A DNA stretch of 64,000 nucleotides, taken from contig JAVMKO010000001.1 of the NCBI GenBank assembly GCA_032164245.1, positions 169,499,434 to 169,563,433 of the forward strand, in the 5' to 3' direction. Origin of the DNA: Sternotherus odoratus. Lineage: Eukaryota; Chordata; Testudines; Kinosternidae. Of the stretch, positions 30,604 through 42,857 are shown piece by piece (within the stretch, counting starts at the first letter, position 1; each line of letters starts with the position of its first letter). The notes beneath the pieces are model-generated. The model saw only the letters and a list, made by a program, of their open reading frames with translations. It was not told the origin of the DNA and made no database searches. A program made the position numbers and the translations under genes.

Positions 30604-31230
30604 AGGTCAGTGCAGTTTAGAAGCTCATGCAACTGCCAGTGCTGCTTTTTTCTAACTGGATGGAGTTAAACTCAAACAGATTTGTTGCTAGATGAACACA
30701 TCTCTAGAGTGAAATTAAAATGTTGCTTCTGTGCCCTGGAGCAGGCTAACTTTACGCTTTTATTTTTTGAGGAACAACAGCAATATATAGATATATCTAG
30801 ATATAATCTTTTACACACAGCATGTACAGGAATAGCTTTCAGCATTCCTTAGAATAAACATCTACTTTATCCTAAATCGTACATTACAGAACTGTTAATG
30901 GGAATTTACTTTTCATGCAGAACTAATCTTTAGAGCTAAAGGATTTTTGTCTCAAACTGTTAACTTTCAGCTAGGAAAAACTAGTATTAGGGGTTTAAAA
31001 TTTTGCATCCCTTATCTGTCTCAGGAGCATGGTATAATGCTGCATACAAAGATATCAACTCATATACACAACTTCAAAAAAAAAAAAGAGTAAATTTCAG
31101 GTATGACATCTGTCTCAAGTCCCTTGCTAATTTTAGTAGTGTTAGTTACATTTTCCTGTATTTGAAAATATCTCTCTCCCTTGTTGTGCATACACCATCC
31201 AAACAGGCAAAGTGAAATTGCCTAATGTAA
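30604..31230. other. Intronic sequence, no gene recognised
   Basis: AT-rich intron with a TATAGATATATCTAGATATA tract near 30784 and an A run near 31076. Nothing else is evident. Confidence 0.5.
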
Positions 31231-32280
31231 CACTCTGGTGGGGACAGTGAGAGCTGGGAGCCACTGTCAGCAGGAGTGAACTTTGCTGTAGGTTAGACTG
31301 TGCATCAGCTCTTTGCAAAGCACTCTGTCTTCCTCACTGGCAAACTCCTGAAGGCTCTCCCAGTCCAAACCTTGTGTAGCAGGTAATAATCATTGACCTC
31401 CAGCCCCTGAGCTTTTCAGAGCTCCGTATCTGCAATGCACAGCCCATATCACGGTGCATTCACAGAAAGTATTGTTTCCTGCTCTTTTAAAGATTCAGTA
31501 CATGACAGCTTATTAATTTAACTGGGGTAAACAGATCCTTCAAACACAGCACTGAGTCAGTTGATAGTAAGAATAAAACAAGTTTAATAACAAAAGGACA
31601 TGGGTTAAGTGATACCATGTAGAAGAAATAAGATGGAAATGGTTACAAACATAAGTAAAAATACACTTTCTAATGGCTAAGAAAGGTTCAGTCTTTGTTC
31701 AAGGTAGTTTCCTCACCAGTCTTCCTTTCCCAACAATAGGTGGCTGACTATCCCCATGTAGTCCAAGCTGCTGGTTTTCCTTGTCTCCTCCGGTGAAGGA
31801 TAGTTCAGACTCTGTGTGTCCTTATATCTCAAGATCTGCCTTTATTTCATGGGTCAGTTTGGTCTCCTGTCTCTTTTTGGGCAGCTAACCCCATTTTGAT
31901 TAAGGTGTCTCCTGATATGTTCCAATGTGGTGCTTTCTGCTGCCATTTTACAAGATAAATGTTCTTTCTGCAACCTCATTACAAATAAATAACCATTGAA
32001 CTTTGCCACAGCGGGTTGGAGATATTGGTCTTTTTTCTTTGTCTTTAGAGAACTCGCTTATCAGTTCCCACTGACATGCCTGGTTTAAACACCTTTTAAT
32101 CACAGACTTTAAAGTATCCATGAGTATCCCTAATTCCATACACAGCGTTGCCCCATGCATTGACAATGATACTCACCAGTGGTGATGGTTTTTAAAAGAT
32201 GCCTTAAGACATATTTTGTACAAATCCCATTGCAGTTGTGTGTAGGGTGTGAATACAGGGCTGTCTAAGGTCACAACAAT
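31230..32280 (-). repeat. Dispersed repeat of unknown class, copy A
   Basis: A segment with AACAAGTTTAATAACAAAAGG and ATGGTTACAAACATAAGTAA resembles 59740-59840 in this window in block order. The same block order is familiar from multicopy turtle DNA. It may be an antisense piece of an LTR element or other retroelement. Boundaries and class are uncertain and no gene is seen. Confidence 0.4.
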
Positions 32281-34375
32281 ATAAAAATTAACCTGAGTAT
32301 GATAAAAATATTTTTTCTAAATCTTCCATTTCTACTAAGCTTAGGTGCTAGTCATAACAGCTAGGCAAATTTTCTCAAACAATGGGTGATTTTAAGCTGT
32401 TTTTTATCCCTGGGAACGGTAGAGATGAGATGAAGAAATATTCTGAATCAGTAACAGAAATATATAACCTGAATACCTTCTGGGGAGTGGGGAAAGTCAT
32501 GTCTTCTGCTTATCAAACTTCTATGTCTATGGTAGCATCCGACACTTCAGAGTGTGTGTGTGTGTTTAAATTAATAAATGCCTCCAGTTCCTCACCAAGA
32601 TTTCTGCAGTTATATTGTATGAGATAAATGTGAGCAGCCTTCGTTTGGCTCTTCAGAAGAACTTTGCTTGAATTGAGCCTAGTCTGAGAACACCTTGCAG
32701 TCTCTATTTTGGGATTAACTGAATTATCTCCTTCCAGCTCCAAACACAAACTGGATTTGTCTTAGATTCACCCAGGATCTATGATACTGTTGGTGGAGTG
32801 GAGCTAAGGGTGAGGAGAGGAGAGGAGGCAGAGCCATGAACTTCCCTTTGCCAAAGGGGGTGTAGAGGGCCATTGTAGCCCAAAGGGAGGATGAGGCTAA
32901 CCTAGAAGGGGTGTGGCCAGAGCAACTGGGAGATAAAATGATTTTGTACATTCCTCCAACAGTCTCTGCAGGACCTTCTTCTGCAGAGCCCCAGCTATAA
33001 TTTATATTCCAAACGAATGCCATAGAAGGAAATGGGGCATGACGCATATACATGTAACACCCCTTCTCAAGGCAGAGGCTGGGATAGGAAAGTAGTAACC
33101 TAAAATTCACTGTGCCTTTAGTAGTGAATCTAGCCCCAGATTGGAAAGTCTTTCAGGACTCATTACATCTAATGTGGGCAATGTTCCAAACTGGCTCACT
33201 ATATTCTATTTAAATTATTTGTTTATACATCATCAAAAGGTGCATTCTAGAACAAATACAAATATGTGGTCTTAAAATCTAAACTTGGGTCCCATGTGAA
33301 TGTTTTCCAACCTCCACTTTTCCAGTTGGATACAGTAGTCTTCTTAACTGGCTTCTGAAGAGCTTGCTGTGTGTAATTGCTGCATTCAGTAGTGAGTGAA
33401 CTGATGTCTGGCAGGGTTTAATTTGTGTTATATAAATAGTATATGTTTTATTAATATCTCCTTTTTTTATGCTGCTTGTAGCAAAGTGATGTCTAGCAAA
33501 GTTCGGTAGGCAATGGAAAGAGCCATTTGTGTCGCAGGTAAAATATTCAGGGCATTTATCACACTGCAGCAACCCCACTAGGCAATCGCCAGGGTGGCTC
33601 TTGAGTGGCCTGTGCTGTATTTGTCAGGCAAAGTCTTTAGTTTCTGTGTGCTTCGGTGAACCATGACAAAGTTACCAGCTTGAATTCTTTCTTCCTTGAT
33701 TAAACTGTGCGAAACTGCCATATGGATCCAATTTCATGAGTCTCATGTTCAAGTGTTAGGCTGAATTTGTGTTCTGAGTAGTAGCAAGAAGTCGTCTTGA
33801 ACCTCATTTTCCCCCTGCCCTAATCTAAGAGTAAAATCTTTAGCATTGGTGGGAGTCGCTATAAAAAGAGCTTGTTCTAAACAGAGTAGCAATGTTTTAT
33901 TGTTTCGGGTGAATCATTGCTATGGAGTTCTGTGCTGTCTGTATGTGTACATAGGAACATAATGCTATAGGAATATAATGTTAGTTAATCCTAGTACTCA
34001 TCTTGGCCTTGTCTAGAGGAATATTTAAAGGGATAATGTTAGCCTACATTAGCTAATGTGCTAACATTCTTTAAATCATAGTTTTGACAAAGCCTTGGAA
34101 GACGAGTTAGAAGTCATGACAAACATGGCTGAACTTCATTATTTGTTGTGTTGGGTGGGGACAATACTATTTATCCTGCCTGACAGGAATGGCAATACTG
34201 AAATGATGCAACCCCTGGCTTTGTCTGAATTGCGGCTCCATTATTGAAAATCCATTGCTCTGTTTCCCCAGGAGAACTAGTGGCTTCTCTTTCTCTCTAA
34301 AACACTAGTTGCAAATGCCTTTTGTTGTTAACACAGAGCGCAGGTTCTGATGAGAAGTGCTGAACCCCGAAAAGT
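32281..34375. other. Intronic sequence, no gene recognised
   Basis: Unique-looking intron. Open frames at 32724-33110 and 33279-33578 on the minus strand have no recognised domain and no splice support. Confidence 0.5.
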
Positions 34376-34642
34376 GAGAGTATGCCTACCCTGGGGCTGG
34401 AAAGTGCCATTTCCAGCTGGCAGAGACATACCTGCGCTACATCTGATAGAACTAGAATGCTAGAAACAGTAGCGTAGCCACAGCAGTGTGTGCAGCAGAA
34501 GGGGCTTGACACCCAAGTATGAACCTAGGATCTCAGATCGGATTGTGCTCGGGACAGCTAGCCCCTCCTGCACCCTCCATCTGTATAGTTAAACTTCCAT
34601 TTTTAGCATGTTAGCACAGAGCTAGCATGGATATGTCTTCTT
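34376..34642. mobile_element. Turtle-type palindromic MITE (approximate limits)
   Basis: Blocks such as GTATGCCTACCCTGGGGCTG, GAATGCTAGAAACAGTAGCG and TAGCATGGATATGTCT reproduce the order of a common turtle MITE. In that MITE 'tagacatacc' ends flank a GCTAGC-rich interior. The ends are diverged and limits are approximate. Confidence 0.5.
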
Positions 34643-35269
34643 GAGATTGAAATGATACCTCCAGCTTCAATGAGAGACAGGCTGTGATGCTGTTCAGAGT
34701 TGTCTGAGGTGAATTGGTACCACCTGCTTACAACGGAAGGGAGCCCTCTCTGTGCCCACCAGGGGAAATGCTCCTCACCCACTGGCTGCTGGTAACACAG
34801 GTTCTCCATTCTGGGCTCCATGAGCCCTGCTCTTTCCTCCTGCAAACTAGCCATTTTCACCCCACTTGGGACACAGGATATGAGAATGTAACAATCTTCT
34901 GGACACCCTGGAGTTCATTTTTTCTCTGTAAATTTCTGTCCTGTATCTAGTCTAGACATTTTCTCCACAGATGTTCATTATTCTCATGTTGATTGGGTCA
35001 GCAATCAGATTCCCCCTTCTCAGGTAGTAGGTTTCACTCCCAACAGATCTGGATCATACTAGTGCACAAGTTACACTAAACTCTAAAATTATTTTCTGTA
35101 CAAACATCGCACAATAGCTATGACAATTCGCTAGTTCTTATCTTTCAGTAGAGACCACACCTGACCCCCATGGGGAAATATGGAGAAGGTGGTCAGGCGC
35201 AGAGGTATTACCTGCCTTGACCCATCTGTTACACAGGTCCTCTCTTAAATATATATATAAATATATAAA
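34643..35269. other. Intronic sequence, no gene recognised
   Basis: Unique-looking intron ending in an AT repeat (about 35249-35268), which is the tail of the adjoining minus-strand SINE. Confidence 0.5.
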
Positions 35270-35466
35270 TGGAGATATACCAATCTCCTAGAACTGGAAA
35301 GACCTTGAAGGTCATCGAGTCCAGTCCCCTGCCTACACTAGCAGGATTGAGTACTGTCCCCTGACAGATTTTTTGCCCCAGATCCCTAAATGGCCCCCTC
35401 AAGGATTGAACTTACAACCCTGGGTTTAGCAGGCCAATGCTCAAACCACTGAGCTATCCCTCCCCC
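35270..35466 (-). mobile_element. Turtle tRNA-derived SINE
   Basis: Read on the minus strand, the head begins GGGAGGGATAGCTCAGTGG (A box TAGCTCAGTGG). GGTTGTAAGTTCAATCC follows as B box, then a tRNA-unrelated body, and then the GGTCTTTCCAGTTCTAGGAG tail shared with turtle CR1-type LINEs. The AT-rich tail lies at 35247-35268. This family is characteristic of cryptodiran turtles and is the best clue to the host. It is a retroposon, not a functional tRNA gene. Confidence 0.9.
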
Positions 35467-36719
35467 CTCTTGCATTCCTGTATAATATTTATCTACTGTT
35501 ATCTTGGGTGGTCCAAATAAGGATATCTAAAAGAAATTAGGGACCTTTCTGTCTCTATTTTCAGTTTGTGTACTCTGTACATTTGATGACCCATTGTTTT
35601 ATAGTCCATTTCCCAGTTTCCCGTGTTGTCTGTTGATGTGTGAAAGATGCACACATTGGAGACAAAAACACATTGCTAAAAAACCAAAAACTGACTATGG
35701 GGCAGGTGTAGTACGTGACCCTACTTTTAATCAAACCAAAGTATGCTAACCCACCTTTCTGTCGAGCATTATTATTGGATTCTTTTTTTCCCTCTAGTGG
35801 GGCACGAACACCTGCCTTTTTGTAAGAGACAGATTCCGAGACCCCACGTGAAGTCTAACGTGGTCTGTAAAACTATAGCTGAACAGTATCTGAGGGGAGG
35901 AGGGAACATCATCTGCCAGCCTCTTGTTGCTCCAGGCCTGCTGCCAGTTTTGTGTGTGTTCAAGATACTTATTGCTGGCACGACTTACTCACGTGGTCTC
36001 GATTTACATGAGGGTGTTACGCTGTTGATGACAAAGAAGAGATGTGCTTTCCAGTGAAGAGCGTGACGGCAAAAGCTTCAATTAACCCTCTAGAAATTGC
36101 CTGAAAATGGATCATACACGATTATTTCTGCATCATTACTGTTGTCTCCCCATGACTCACAGAGCCATATATAGCAGCTCTTCTTCTGAGGAGAAATTTT
36201 ATCCATAGCAAAGAGGATGTGAAAACAAATACTAAATGTCAAACTGTTGTCAGATTTGTATTAGATTTTTTTTTAAGTGATGGATAAAGCTGTAGCGTGG
36301 CTTTAAAACCAGATAGCAATAGATGTATATTTTAAAATCTATTTCTAGTAAATGGACAGTGCCAAGTTAAAAATCTTCACTGATTCTTTTTTCCCCTCCC
36401 CAACTTTGTCTTTTTAAATAATAATATGATTATTTTTAACCAGGAGGTGGGGGAGGAAATAAACTTTTACTTTGGGCTTTCCCCCTTATCTCCTCCCCCA
36501 CTTCTCTCATCTTAAGCAATCCGAACATATTTGGCTGCTGCAGTATTTGGATTGCAAATATTACAATGGAAATTTATTTGTTTGGGGGTTCTTATTGAGA
36601 TGCCTCAATTAGATTAATCCTTTGCCACCAAAATAAAATCTCAAAATAATCATTTCTCATGGTCTTGAGTTTCATAAAAGCTAGTGAAATCTAAATCTGG
36701 GGGCAAACTGTTTGTTCAC
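35467..36719. other. Intronic sequence, no gene recognised
   Basis: Unique-looking intron with pyrimidine-rich tracts near 36390 and 36480. The open frame at 35743-36057 has no recognised domain. Confidence 0.5.
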
Positions 36720-37036
36720 CCACTTGTCAGAAAAGACCCTGGAAAAGATTTGGGGATCATGGTCGATAATCAGCTGACTGTGAGCTCCCAGTGCAATGCT
36801 ATGGCCAAAAGAGCTAATGTGATCCTTGAATATAAATAGGTGATATAAATAGGGGAATTTGTGAATAACCTGCCTACTTTTACTCAAGATTTTCCTATTT
36901 ATATCCAAGGATCAATCTCTGTATTTGGCACTGGTGCAACTGCTGCTGAAATACTGTGTCCGGTTCTGGTGCCCTCAATTCAAGAATAGCATTGATAATT
37001 TGGAGAGGGTTCAGAGAACCATTCGAATGGTTAGAG

Positions 37037-37187
37037 CAGCGGTGTCCAATACGTTCGCCACTAGCCACATGTGGCTAATAGGCTATTGAGTTGTGGCTAA
37101 TGCATATGGCTTTTTAATAATGTGGCTAATAAGAAAAATTCAAAACCACAAGTGTGGCTAGCATCGAATTTCTATTGGACGCCGTTG
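37037..37187. mobile_element. hAT MITE inserted in LINE remnant
   Basis: The ends are CAGCGGTGTCCAATA and TATTGGACGCCGTTG, which are inverted. Flanks are GGTTAGAG (37029-37036) and GATTAGAG (37188-37195), a 7/8 match. The interior has repeated GTGGCTAAT blocks. Confidence 0.78.
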
Positions 37188-37338
37188 GATTAGAGGCTTA
37201 GAAAACATGCCTTATAGTGATAGACTCAAGGAGCTCAATCTGCTTAGAAAACGGTTAAGAAGTCTATTGATTACAATCTAAGTACAGTACCTGTATGAGG
37301 AACAAATATTTGATAATGGGCTCTTCAGTCTAGCCCTT

Positions 37339-37510
37339 GGGGTCTGCACAAGGACCCACTTTGTCACTGTGGTCTCAGTCAGTCAATGGCACTTGCTATC
37401 GACAAATGTCAACTGACTAGATTTCATGGTGGCCTTCAGGCCCTTCATTGTGCTGATGAAACTGCCATTGGGTGGGTCAGCAAGCACTGCAAATGCTAGA
37501 AGAAGAAGAA
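37339..37510 (+). mobile_element. SINE-like insertion with (GAA)n tail
   Basis: 172 bp lie between direct repeats TCTAGCCCTT at 37329-37338 and 37511-37520, within the LINE remnant. The inserted segment ends in GAAGAAGAAGAA. The direct repeats and simple tail fit a retroposed SINE. The head has no A/B box that I can name. Confidence 0.55.
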
Positions 37511-38230
37511 TCTAGCCCTTCAATCTAGCACAGTCCGATGGCTGGAAGTTGAAGGCAGACATATTCAGACTGGAAATAAGGTATAGATTTTTAATAGAGA
37601 GCGTAATTGACCATTGGAACAATTTACCGAGGTGATTTTCCACCACTGGCAGTTCTAAAATCAAGATTGGATTTATTTTTTAAAGATATGCTCTAGTTCA
37701 AATAGAAACTATTTGGAGGAAGTTCTACGACCTGTACTATACAGTAGATCAGACTAGATGATGACCACAGTCCTGTCTGCCCTTGAAATCTATAAAAATG
37801 TTTTTTGTTTTTTGTTTTCAGAACCATGAGAAATTTTTCTCCCCACACACCCTCCATTATCCCCTCTCGTTTTATGTTCATTTGGCCCCTTGAATTGTAG
37901 TCATGGCATTGCCTGCACAAGACTTACTTCAGACCCTAAGAATGCTGCTCTGCTAGCTTCTGCCTGCCAGCCTCCAGGTGAATCTTCTTTCAGATATGGA
38001 GCTCCACTTTTCTGGTGGGTCCATCCTGTGTGTGTCTCCATGCCCCTTCCTCTACTAAAGTACTGTAAACTTTTAAGACTGGTTACTCAGCTCTGACTGT
38101 AAATACATATTTAGAAGCTTAGAATGTGAACAGACCATGGTGACCTTTGTCTTCCATTTTATGATATGCGTGGCATTCTGGGGAAAGTTCTCTTTTAATA
38201 ATAATAGTGTTGCTTTATTCTGTGTTGCAG

Positions 38231-38285
38231 GTTCTGGGATTTGAAGTTGATCCTGTGAATTCTGTCCAGTTTTCAAACCACACAG
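38231..38285 (+). CDS. PDXK: Pyridoxal kinase, coding exon 2
   Basis: This 55-bp exon encodes VLGFEVDPVNSVQFSNHT plus the first base of a Gly codon. The acceptor is TTGCAG and the donor is ACAG/gtaaat. The NSVQFSNHT stretch forms part of the pyridoxal pocket; Thr50 here corresponds to human Thr47, and the Val and Phe of VQF are conserved. It joins exon 1 in phase 0 and exon 3 in phase 1. Confidence 0.95.
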
Positions 38286-38509
38286 GTAAATACGCATGCA
38301 TGCTCTTGAAGTAGTATTGTGCATCCACCCTGGTGTCTTTAGGCCTACCAAACACTCATTCATCCTGATTGTATACTGTTGGGAAGAAGCTTAATCATTC
38401 TGTGATCTCCTCCTTTTGGATACAAGACAGGACAACAGTGTTCAAGGTTTGAGCCAAAGCTCATTGAATTCAATAGGCTTTGAATAAAGGCCTAAATCTA
38501 ACGGTTGGT

Positions 38510-38755
38510 CTAAAGTGAAAAGTGACATCAGCATAGCTATGTCTCTGAGGTGTGAAAAGTCTGCACCCCTGAGCGACGTAATTAAGCGGACCTAAGTCCC
38601 TGTGTAGACAGTGCTAGGCTGACAGAAGAATTCATCCGTTGACCTAGCTACTGCCTGTCAGGGAGCTGGATTTACAATGGCGATGGGAGAACCCATCTTG
38701 TTGCTGTAGTAAATGGCTACACCGAAGTGCTACAACTGTAGTTTTTTAAATATAG
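38510..38755. mobile_element. Turtle MITE, Harbinger-type ends (diverged)
   Basis: Blocks TTGGTCTAAAGTGAAAAGTG, CACCCCTGAGCGACGTA, GTGTAGACAGTGCTAGG and GGCTACACCGAAGTGCTAC reproduce the order of a common turtle MITE. The right end is eroded, so the target duplication cannot be checked. Confidence 0.6.
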
Positions 38756-39458
38756 CTTAAACTTAATGCTTTTTATTCTGCTGATTAGTGATGGATAGAT
38801 TTTTTTTTGTTAGCCAGTTTAGAAGAAATAAAACTGCATAAGGAGAGATCATGCCGATATAAGACATTAGACCGTGAAATAGAACACACATACTGCATCA
38901 CCAACACAGGTTATCTAAGAATGGAGGAATCTCCAGCAGTGGCACTTGTACAGTGAATCACTTGCCTCTTTTGTCAATATTCCATTATTGCTAACCTCAA
39001 AAACACAAAAATCCTGAGCCTGACCCCCAAAATATGAGTGGCTTAAAGTCATATATTATTTTTTTTTAAAGTAATACAATCTGGGTTCATGTTTGCTTTC
39101 TGGTTGGTGAGCCTTTTGGGTGCATTTTTTGGTCACATTTTCAAGTTTTTTTTTCTCTGCATCCATGAAGACTAGAAACTTTTAAAAAATGGAAGTTTAG
39201 ATTCTCACCTAATCTAATGATTCCACTCACTGGGGTTTGAAGAGAAACCCCAGTATTGTGAGACTTGCTATAACAATTGACAGAGCAGGCAATACTGGCT
39301 CTTTAGGTTTCCCTTTCTTATGCTTTGTTGTGCAGAATTGAGTAGAAAAATCCCTACCAACTGCAAGTGGTATCAAAGCATTTAAGAGTGTATAAACTAT
39401 GAACAAAGAGAATTCTTAGGTTTTGTTGGTTTTTTTTAGAAAGTTATCTGTTTTAACG

Positions 39459-39956
39459 AGGGCTATCAAGCGATTAAAAACAATCACAGTCGTGTGATTA
39501 AAAAAATTAATCACAATCGTGCTGTTTAAACAATAACACAATGCCATTTATTAAAATATTTTCAGCTGTTTTCTACATTCTCAAATATTGAGTTTTATAA
39601 CACAGAATACAAAGTGTACAGTGCTCACTTTATATTTATTTGTCATTACAAATATTTACACTGTAAAAACAAAAAGAAATAGTATTTTTCAATTCACCTA
39701 ATACAAGTACTGTAGTGGAATCTCTTGACCATGAAAGTTGAACTTATAAATGTAGAATGATGTACAAAAAAAGAACTGCATTCAAAAATAAATCATTGTA
39801 AAACTTTAAAAGATTGCATGAGTTGGGATATTTTTAACACTGCTGGAAGCAATGTGCAGAAGGCTCGTACAGCAACAAGAATTGGTGCTCTCAACGAGCT
39901 GCCAACGAAATGCCAAGAGCAAGAACTGAAACATGTCTCTCTCATTAAATCTAGAC
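39459..39956. repeat. AT-rich dispersed repeat fragment
   Basis: The stretch starts GGGCTATCAAGCGATTAAAA and contains AAAGTGTACAGTGCTCACTT and CACTGTAAAAACAAAAAGAA. These blocks match a multicopy turtle sequence thought to be a hAT-derived repeat. It abuts the next element at 39957. Class is uncertain. Confidence 0.5.
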
Positions 39957-40640
39957 CAGGGGTGGGCAAACTACAGCCCATGGGCTGGATCTAGAGCAGG
40001 ACGGATCTGGAGTGGTCAGCACCACATCCCTGCGGCCTGTAAAGGTGGGCAGGGCAGAGGGCTCCGTGCGCTGCCCTCGCCTGCAGGCACTGTCCCCCTC
40101 CCCCACAGCTCCTATTGGCTGCGGTACCCCATTCCCAGCCAATGTGAACTTTTGGGGAGGTACCCACAGGTGAGGGCAGCGCATGGAGCCATCTACCTCC
40201 CCCTCTCCCAGGGGCCGCAGGGAAGTGGTGCCGGAATGGCACAGGGCCAGGGCAGGCAGGGAGCCTGCTCTGGCTCCACTGCGTGCCACTGCCAACCCAG
40301 AGACACTCCAGGTAAGCAGTGCCAGGCTGGAGCCTGCACCCCGATCCCTGCTGCACCCCAACCCCCTGCCCATAGTCCCCTCCAGCACGCTGCACCCCCC
40401 TGCACCCCAATCCCCTGCCCTGAGCCCCCTGCCACACTTCTCCTGCACCTCAACCCCCTTCCCTGAGCTGCCTCTTGCACATCACACTCCCTCCCACACA
40501 CTGCTCTGCCTGCCATACCCCGAACCCCTCCTGCACCCCAACCCCCTGCCCTGAGCCCCCCGCCTCACCTGCACCCTGTGCACCCCAACCCTCTGCCCTG
40601 AGCCCCCTCATACACTCCACACCCCGCTTCTGTCCCAACC
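39957..40640 (+). mobile_element. hAT-like element with internal C-rich minisatellite
   Basis: It starts CAGGGGTGGGCAAACTACAG, a hAT-type end. The GC-rich body shares CCTATTGGCTGCGG-type sequence with the element at 16537-17088. From about 40330 it runs into degenerate repeats of the form CTGCACCCCAACCCCCTGCC(CTGAGCCCC). No opposite end was found, so it is truncated. Long open frames on both strands arise from this composition and are not genes. Confidence 0.65.
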
Positions 40641-41124
40641 CTTTGCCAAATTCTGCTGTCTCACCTTGTGTAACCCCATTGATTTCAGGAAGGATAAGAC
40701 AAGTGGCTAGGAAGCATTGAGTGAAATCCTGGCCTCATGAATTCCTTAGGAGTTTTGCCATAGACTTCAGTGGAGCCAAGAGATCACTCTTTGGTGCAAG
40801 GTCAGGATGGTGAAAGAATGTTCCAAGGGCATTTAGGAAGCCAAAGTATGCCGGTGATCTGGGGAAGCCATGAAGGGAATAATAATTAAACATAGAGAAC
40901 ATTTCTTTCCCCTACACTTGGTCCTGACCAAAAGCTGCTTTGTTGGCTGATTGCCTTTAACCAGTATAAGAGTGCTCTCCCATTGCTAGAGTCCAAAAGC
41001 CATAGAGCTGATTTAAATTCCTTTCACACTTTTGGTGCAATTAAGTTTTTCACTATTTTGATAACTTGATAAAATTGTTGTAAACTCAAGAAATGTTGGT
41101 GGTCACAGATTTATATAATTATAT
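40641..41124. other. Intronic sequence, no gene recognised
   Basis: Unique-looking intron between two repeats. Confidence 0.5.
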
Positions 41125-41878
41125 ATATAAAAGTCAAATGGTGTATGCGTGTATGTATGCGTGTATTTACGTGCACTTACTCCTTCCACACCGTTTGAGC
41201 TAGAGACTTGAAATTTGGTACAGTTAGAGGTCTTGGGGTCCTAATGACCGTAAGAGTCGAAAATTTTTCAAATCTCATCTCTGACGCCCCCCAAGGGTGA
41301 AATTCTTTAAAGCCCAATCACATCAGCTGGGCAGCTGCTGTTCTCTGTGACATAGTTATGATGTCATAATACCCCCTCCAACGGACCCCGCACTCGCTCA
41401 GATCTCTGCCCCCTCCGCACCTCTGACGGACCCGAGTTGGGTTTGGTCGGAGGGTAAGTGAGGTAGGGGTGTCGGGTTTGGTCGGGGGGTGAGGTGGGGG
41501 TGTCGGGTTTGGTCGGGGGGTGTCGGGTTTGGTTGGGGGGGTGAGGTGGGGGTGTCGGGTTTGGTCGGGGGGTGTCGGGTTTGGTTGGGGGGGTGAGGTG
41601 GGGGTGTCGGGTTTGGTCGGGGGGTGTCGGGTTTGGTTGGGGGGGGTGAGGTGGGGGTGTCGGGTTTGTTTGTGGTGGTAGGTAGGGGTGTCGGGTTTGG
41701 TTGGGGGCAAAGTGAGGTGGGTGTGTCAGGTTTGGTCTATGGGGGTGAGGTGTGGGTGTTGGTCAGGGGGTGTTGGGGATAGTAGGGGGGTGACGTGGGG
41801 GTGTTGGGTTTTCTCTCTGCCCCCTCCCCCCTTCAACAGACCCGAGCAACGCCAGGTATTTTCGCTAGTATAATATAA
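41125..41878 (-). mobile_element. Minisatellite-bearing repeat element, inverted copy
   Basis: Read on the minus strand it starts CTAGCGAAAATACCTGGCGT and continues with TTGCTCGGGTC. A tandem array based on CCGACCAAACCCGACACC and CACCTCACCC follows (41440-41820 on the + strand as GGGTTTGGTCGGGGGGTGAG). It then has TACCAAATTTCAAGTCTCTA and ends in a (CATA)n and TATATA tail. Two more copies lie at 53850-55300 on the other strand. The superfamily is not known to me. Confidence 0.7.
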
Positions 41879-42032
41879 AATATAGTCTTTTGTCTGGTGA
41901 AAAAAATTTCCCTGGAACTTAACCCCCTCATTTACATTAATTCTTATGGGGAAATTGGATTCACTTAACATCGTTTCACTTAAACTCTCATTTTTCAGGA
42001 ACATAACTGCAACGTTAAGTGAGGAGTTGCTG
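41879..42032 (-). mobile_element. Mariner-like element end fragment
   Basis: The minus strand starts CAGCAACTCCTCACTTAACG, preceded by TA, and matches the left 150 bp of the element at 24802-25806. It is cut off where the minisatellite-bearing element begins at about 41878. Confidence 0.65.
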
Positions 42033-42779
42033 TAATTGATGGGGATTTCCTTTAGGGTTTTTCTTTTTACTGCTTTTGTTTCAAGAATAAATTAATTTTA
42101 TGGAGTGTTAAGAGATTATGGGCTAATTAAAATCTCTTGAAGTTAAAGGGAAACTGTTCTGAAGGCCAGCATATTAAATTATCAATAGGATCATCAGATA
42201 CGTGAAATGGACACAGGGATATTAGTTTTTTTAAGAATGTCTCTAAGGGATTTGGAAAGGTTTTCCAGCTGGGAGGGGGTTGGCCACGTGGGAGGTTTGG
42301 CAGCTCTTGTTGATTGTGGGAAGAGCAACAAATTAGCGATCCCTTTGTCTAAAAGGGCAAAGTACTGACAATCCTAAGAGCTCAAAATTATGAGACTGCC
42401 TTTAGAATCATAAGATTATTAAAAAAATAAATGTTGAGTTATTTTAATTTTGGTGTTTGAGCCATGCATGCGTTTGTGTGCACACCGATAAACGCAGATA
42501 ACTAAGCGCACGCAGCCTTTGTGTTGTGGGGAAAGCAGCGCTGATTGCCAAGTTAGGTTACTATGTGTATATTGTAGCAGTTTTTCCAGAGTCAGATGTT
42601 TCACTGAATGAAGTGAGGAAGATCAGCGTTGCCTTTTCTCAGAGGCAAAGATCTTATGAGAGTCCATTCAGCTGCACTGTTGTGAGACAGGCAAATGGCT
42701 GACCTTCTGTTGAAGAGCTGACATTCAGCTGCTTTTTTGTGAAGTTATAAGGGAATGCTGCATCCCAGAGGGGACAGAT
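42033..42779. other. Intronic sequence, no gene recognised
   Basis: Unique-looking intron; no coding potential recognised. Confidence 0.5.
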
Positions 42780-42780
42780 G

Positions 42781-42842
<62 letters not shown>
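42780..42842. repeat. (TC)n(TG)n microsatellite
   Basis: A run of about eight TC units is followed by more than twenty TG units, then TATATATG. Confidence 0.95.
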
Positions 42843-42845
<3 letters not shown>

Positions 42846-42857
42846 ATATGTATAAAG

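Larger units (their letters stand above)
36720..37795 (+). mobile_element. CR1/L3-type LINE 3' end, interrupted
   Basis: The sequence reads AAAGACCCTGGAAAAGATTTGG ... CAGTGCAATGCTATGGCC ... GAATACTGTGTCCGGTTCTGG, the order of the 3' coding end of CR1/L3. It is followed by the 3' UTR block ACTGGCAGTTCTAAAATCAAG and ends AGATCAGACTAGATGATGA. It is diverged and broken by a hAT MITE (37037-37187) and a SINE-like insertion (37339-37510). An AATATAAATAGG hairpin lies at about 36823-36907. Confidence 0.7.
1541..38230 (+). other. PDXK: PDXK intron 1 (about 36.7 kb)
   Basis: The intron is bounded by gtgagc at 1541 and TTGCAG ending at 38230. It contains all the mobile elements listed between these points, including the complete DIRS element in the same orientation as the gene. 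No exon-like sequence belonging to PDXK was recognised inside it. Confidence 0.9.

Noticed and set aside
35392..35466. tRNA-like sequence with A and B boxes on the minus strand
   Set aside because: It is the tRNA-derived head of the turtle SINE, continuous with the SINE body and tail; the cloverleaf is not preserved as a functional tRNA gene.
39933..40720. Frames of 80-177 codons on both strands
   Set aside because: They lie in a GC-rich hAT-like element and its C-rich minisatellite, with no domain or splice support.
41440..41820. Regular short direct repeats that could suggest a CRISPR array
   Set aside because: The units are degenerate minisatellite repeats without unique spacers, in a vertebrate intron.
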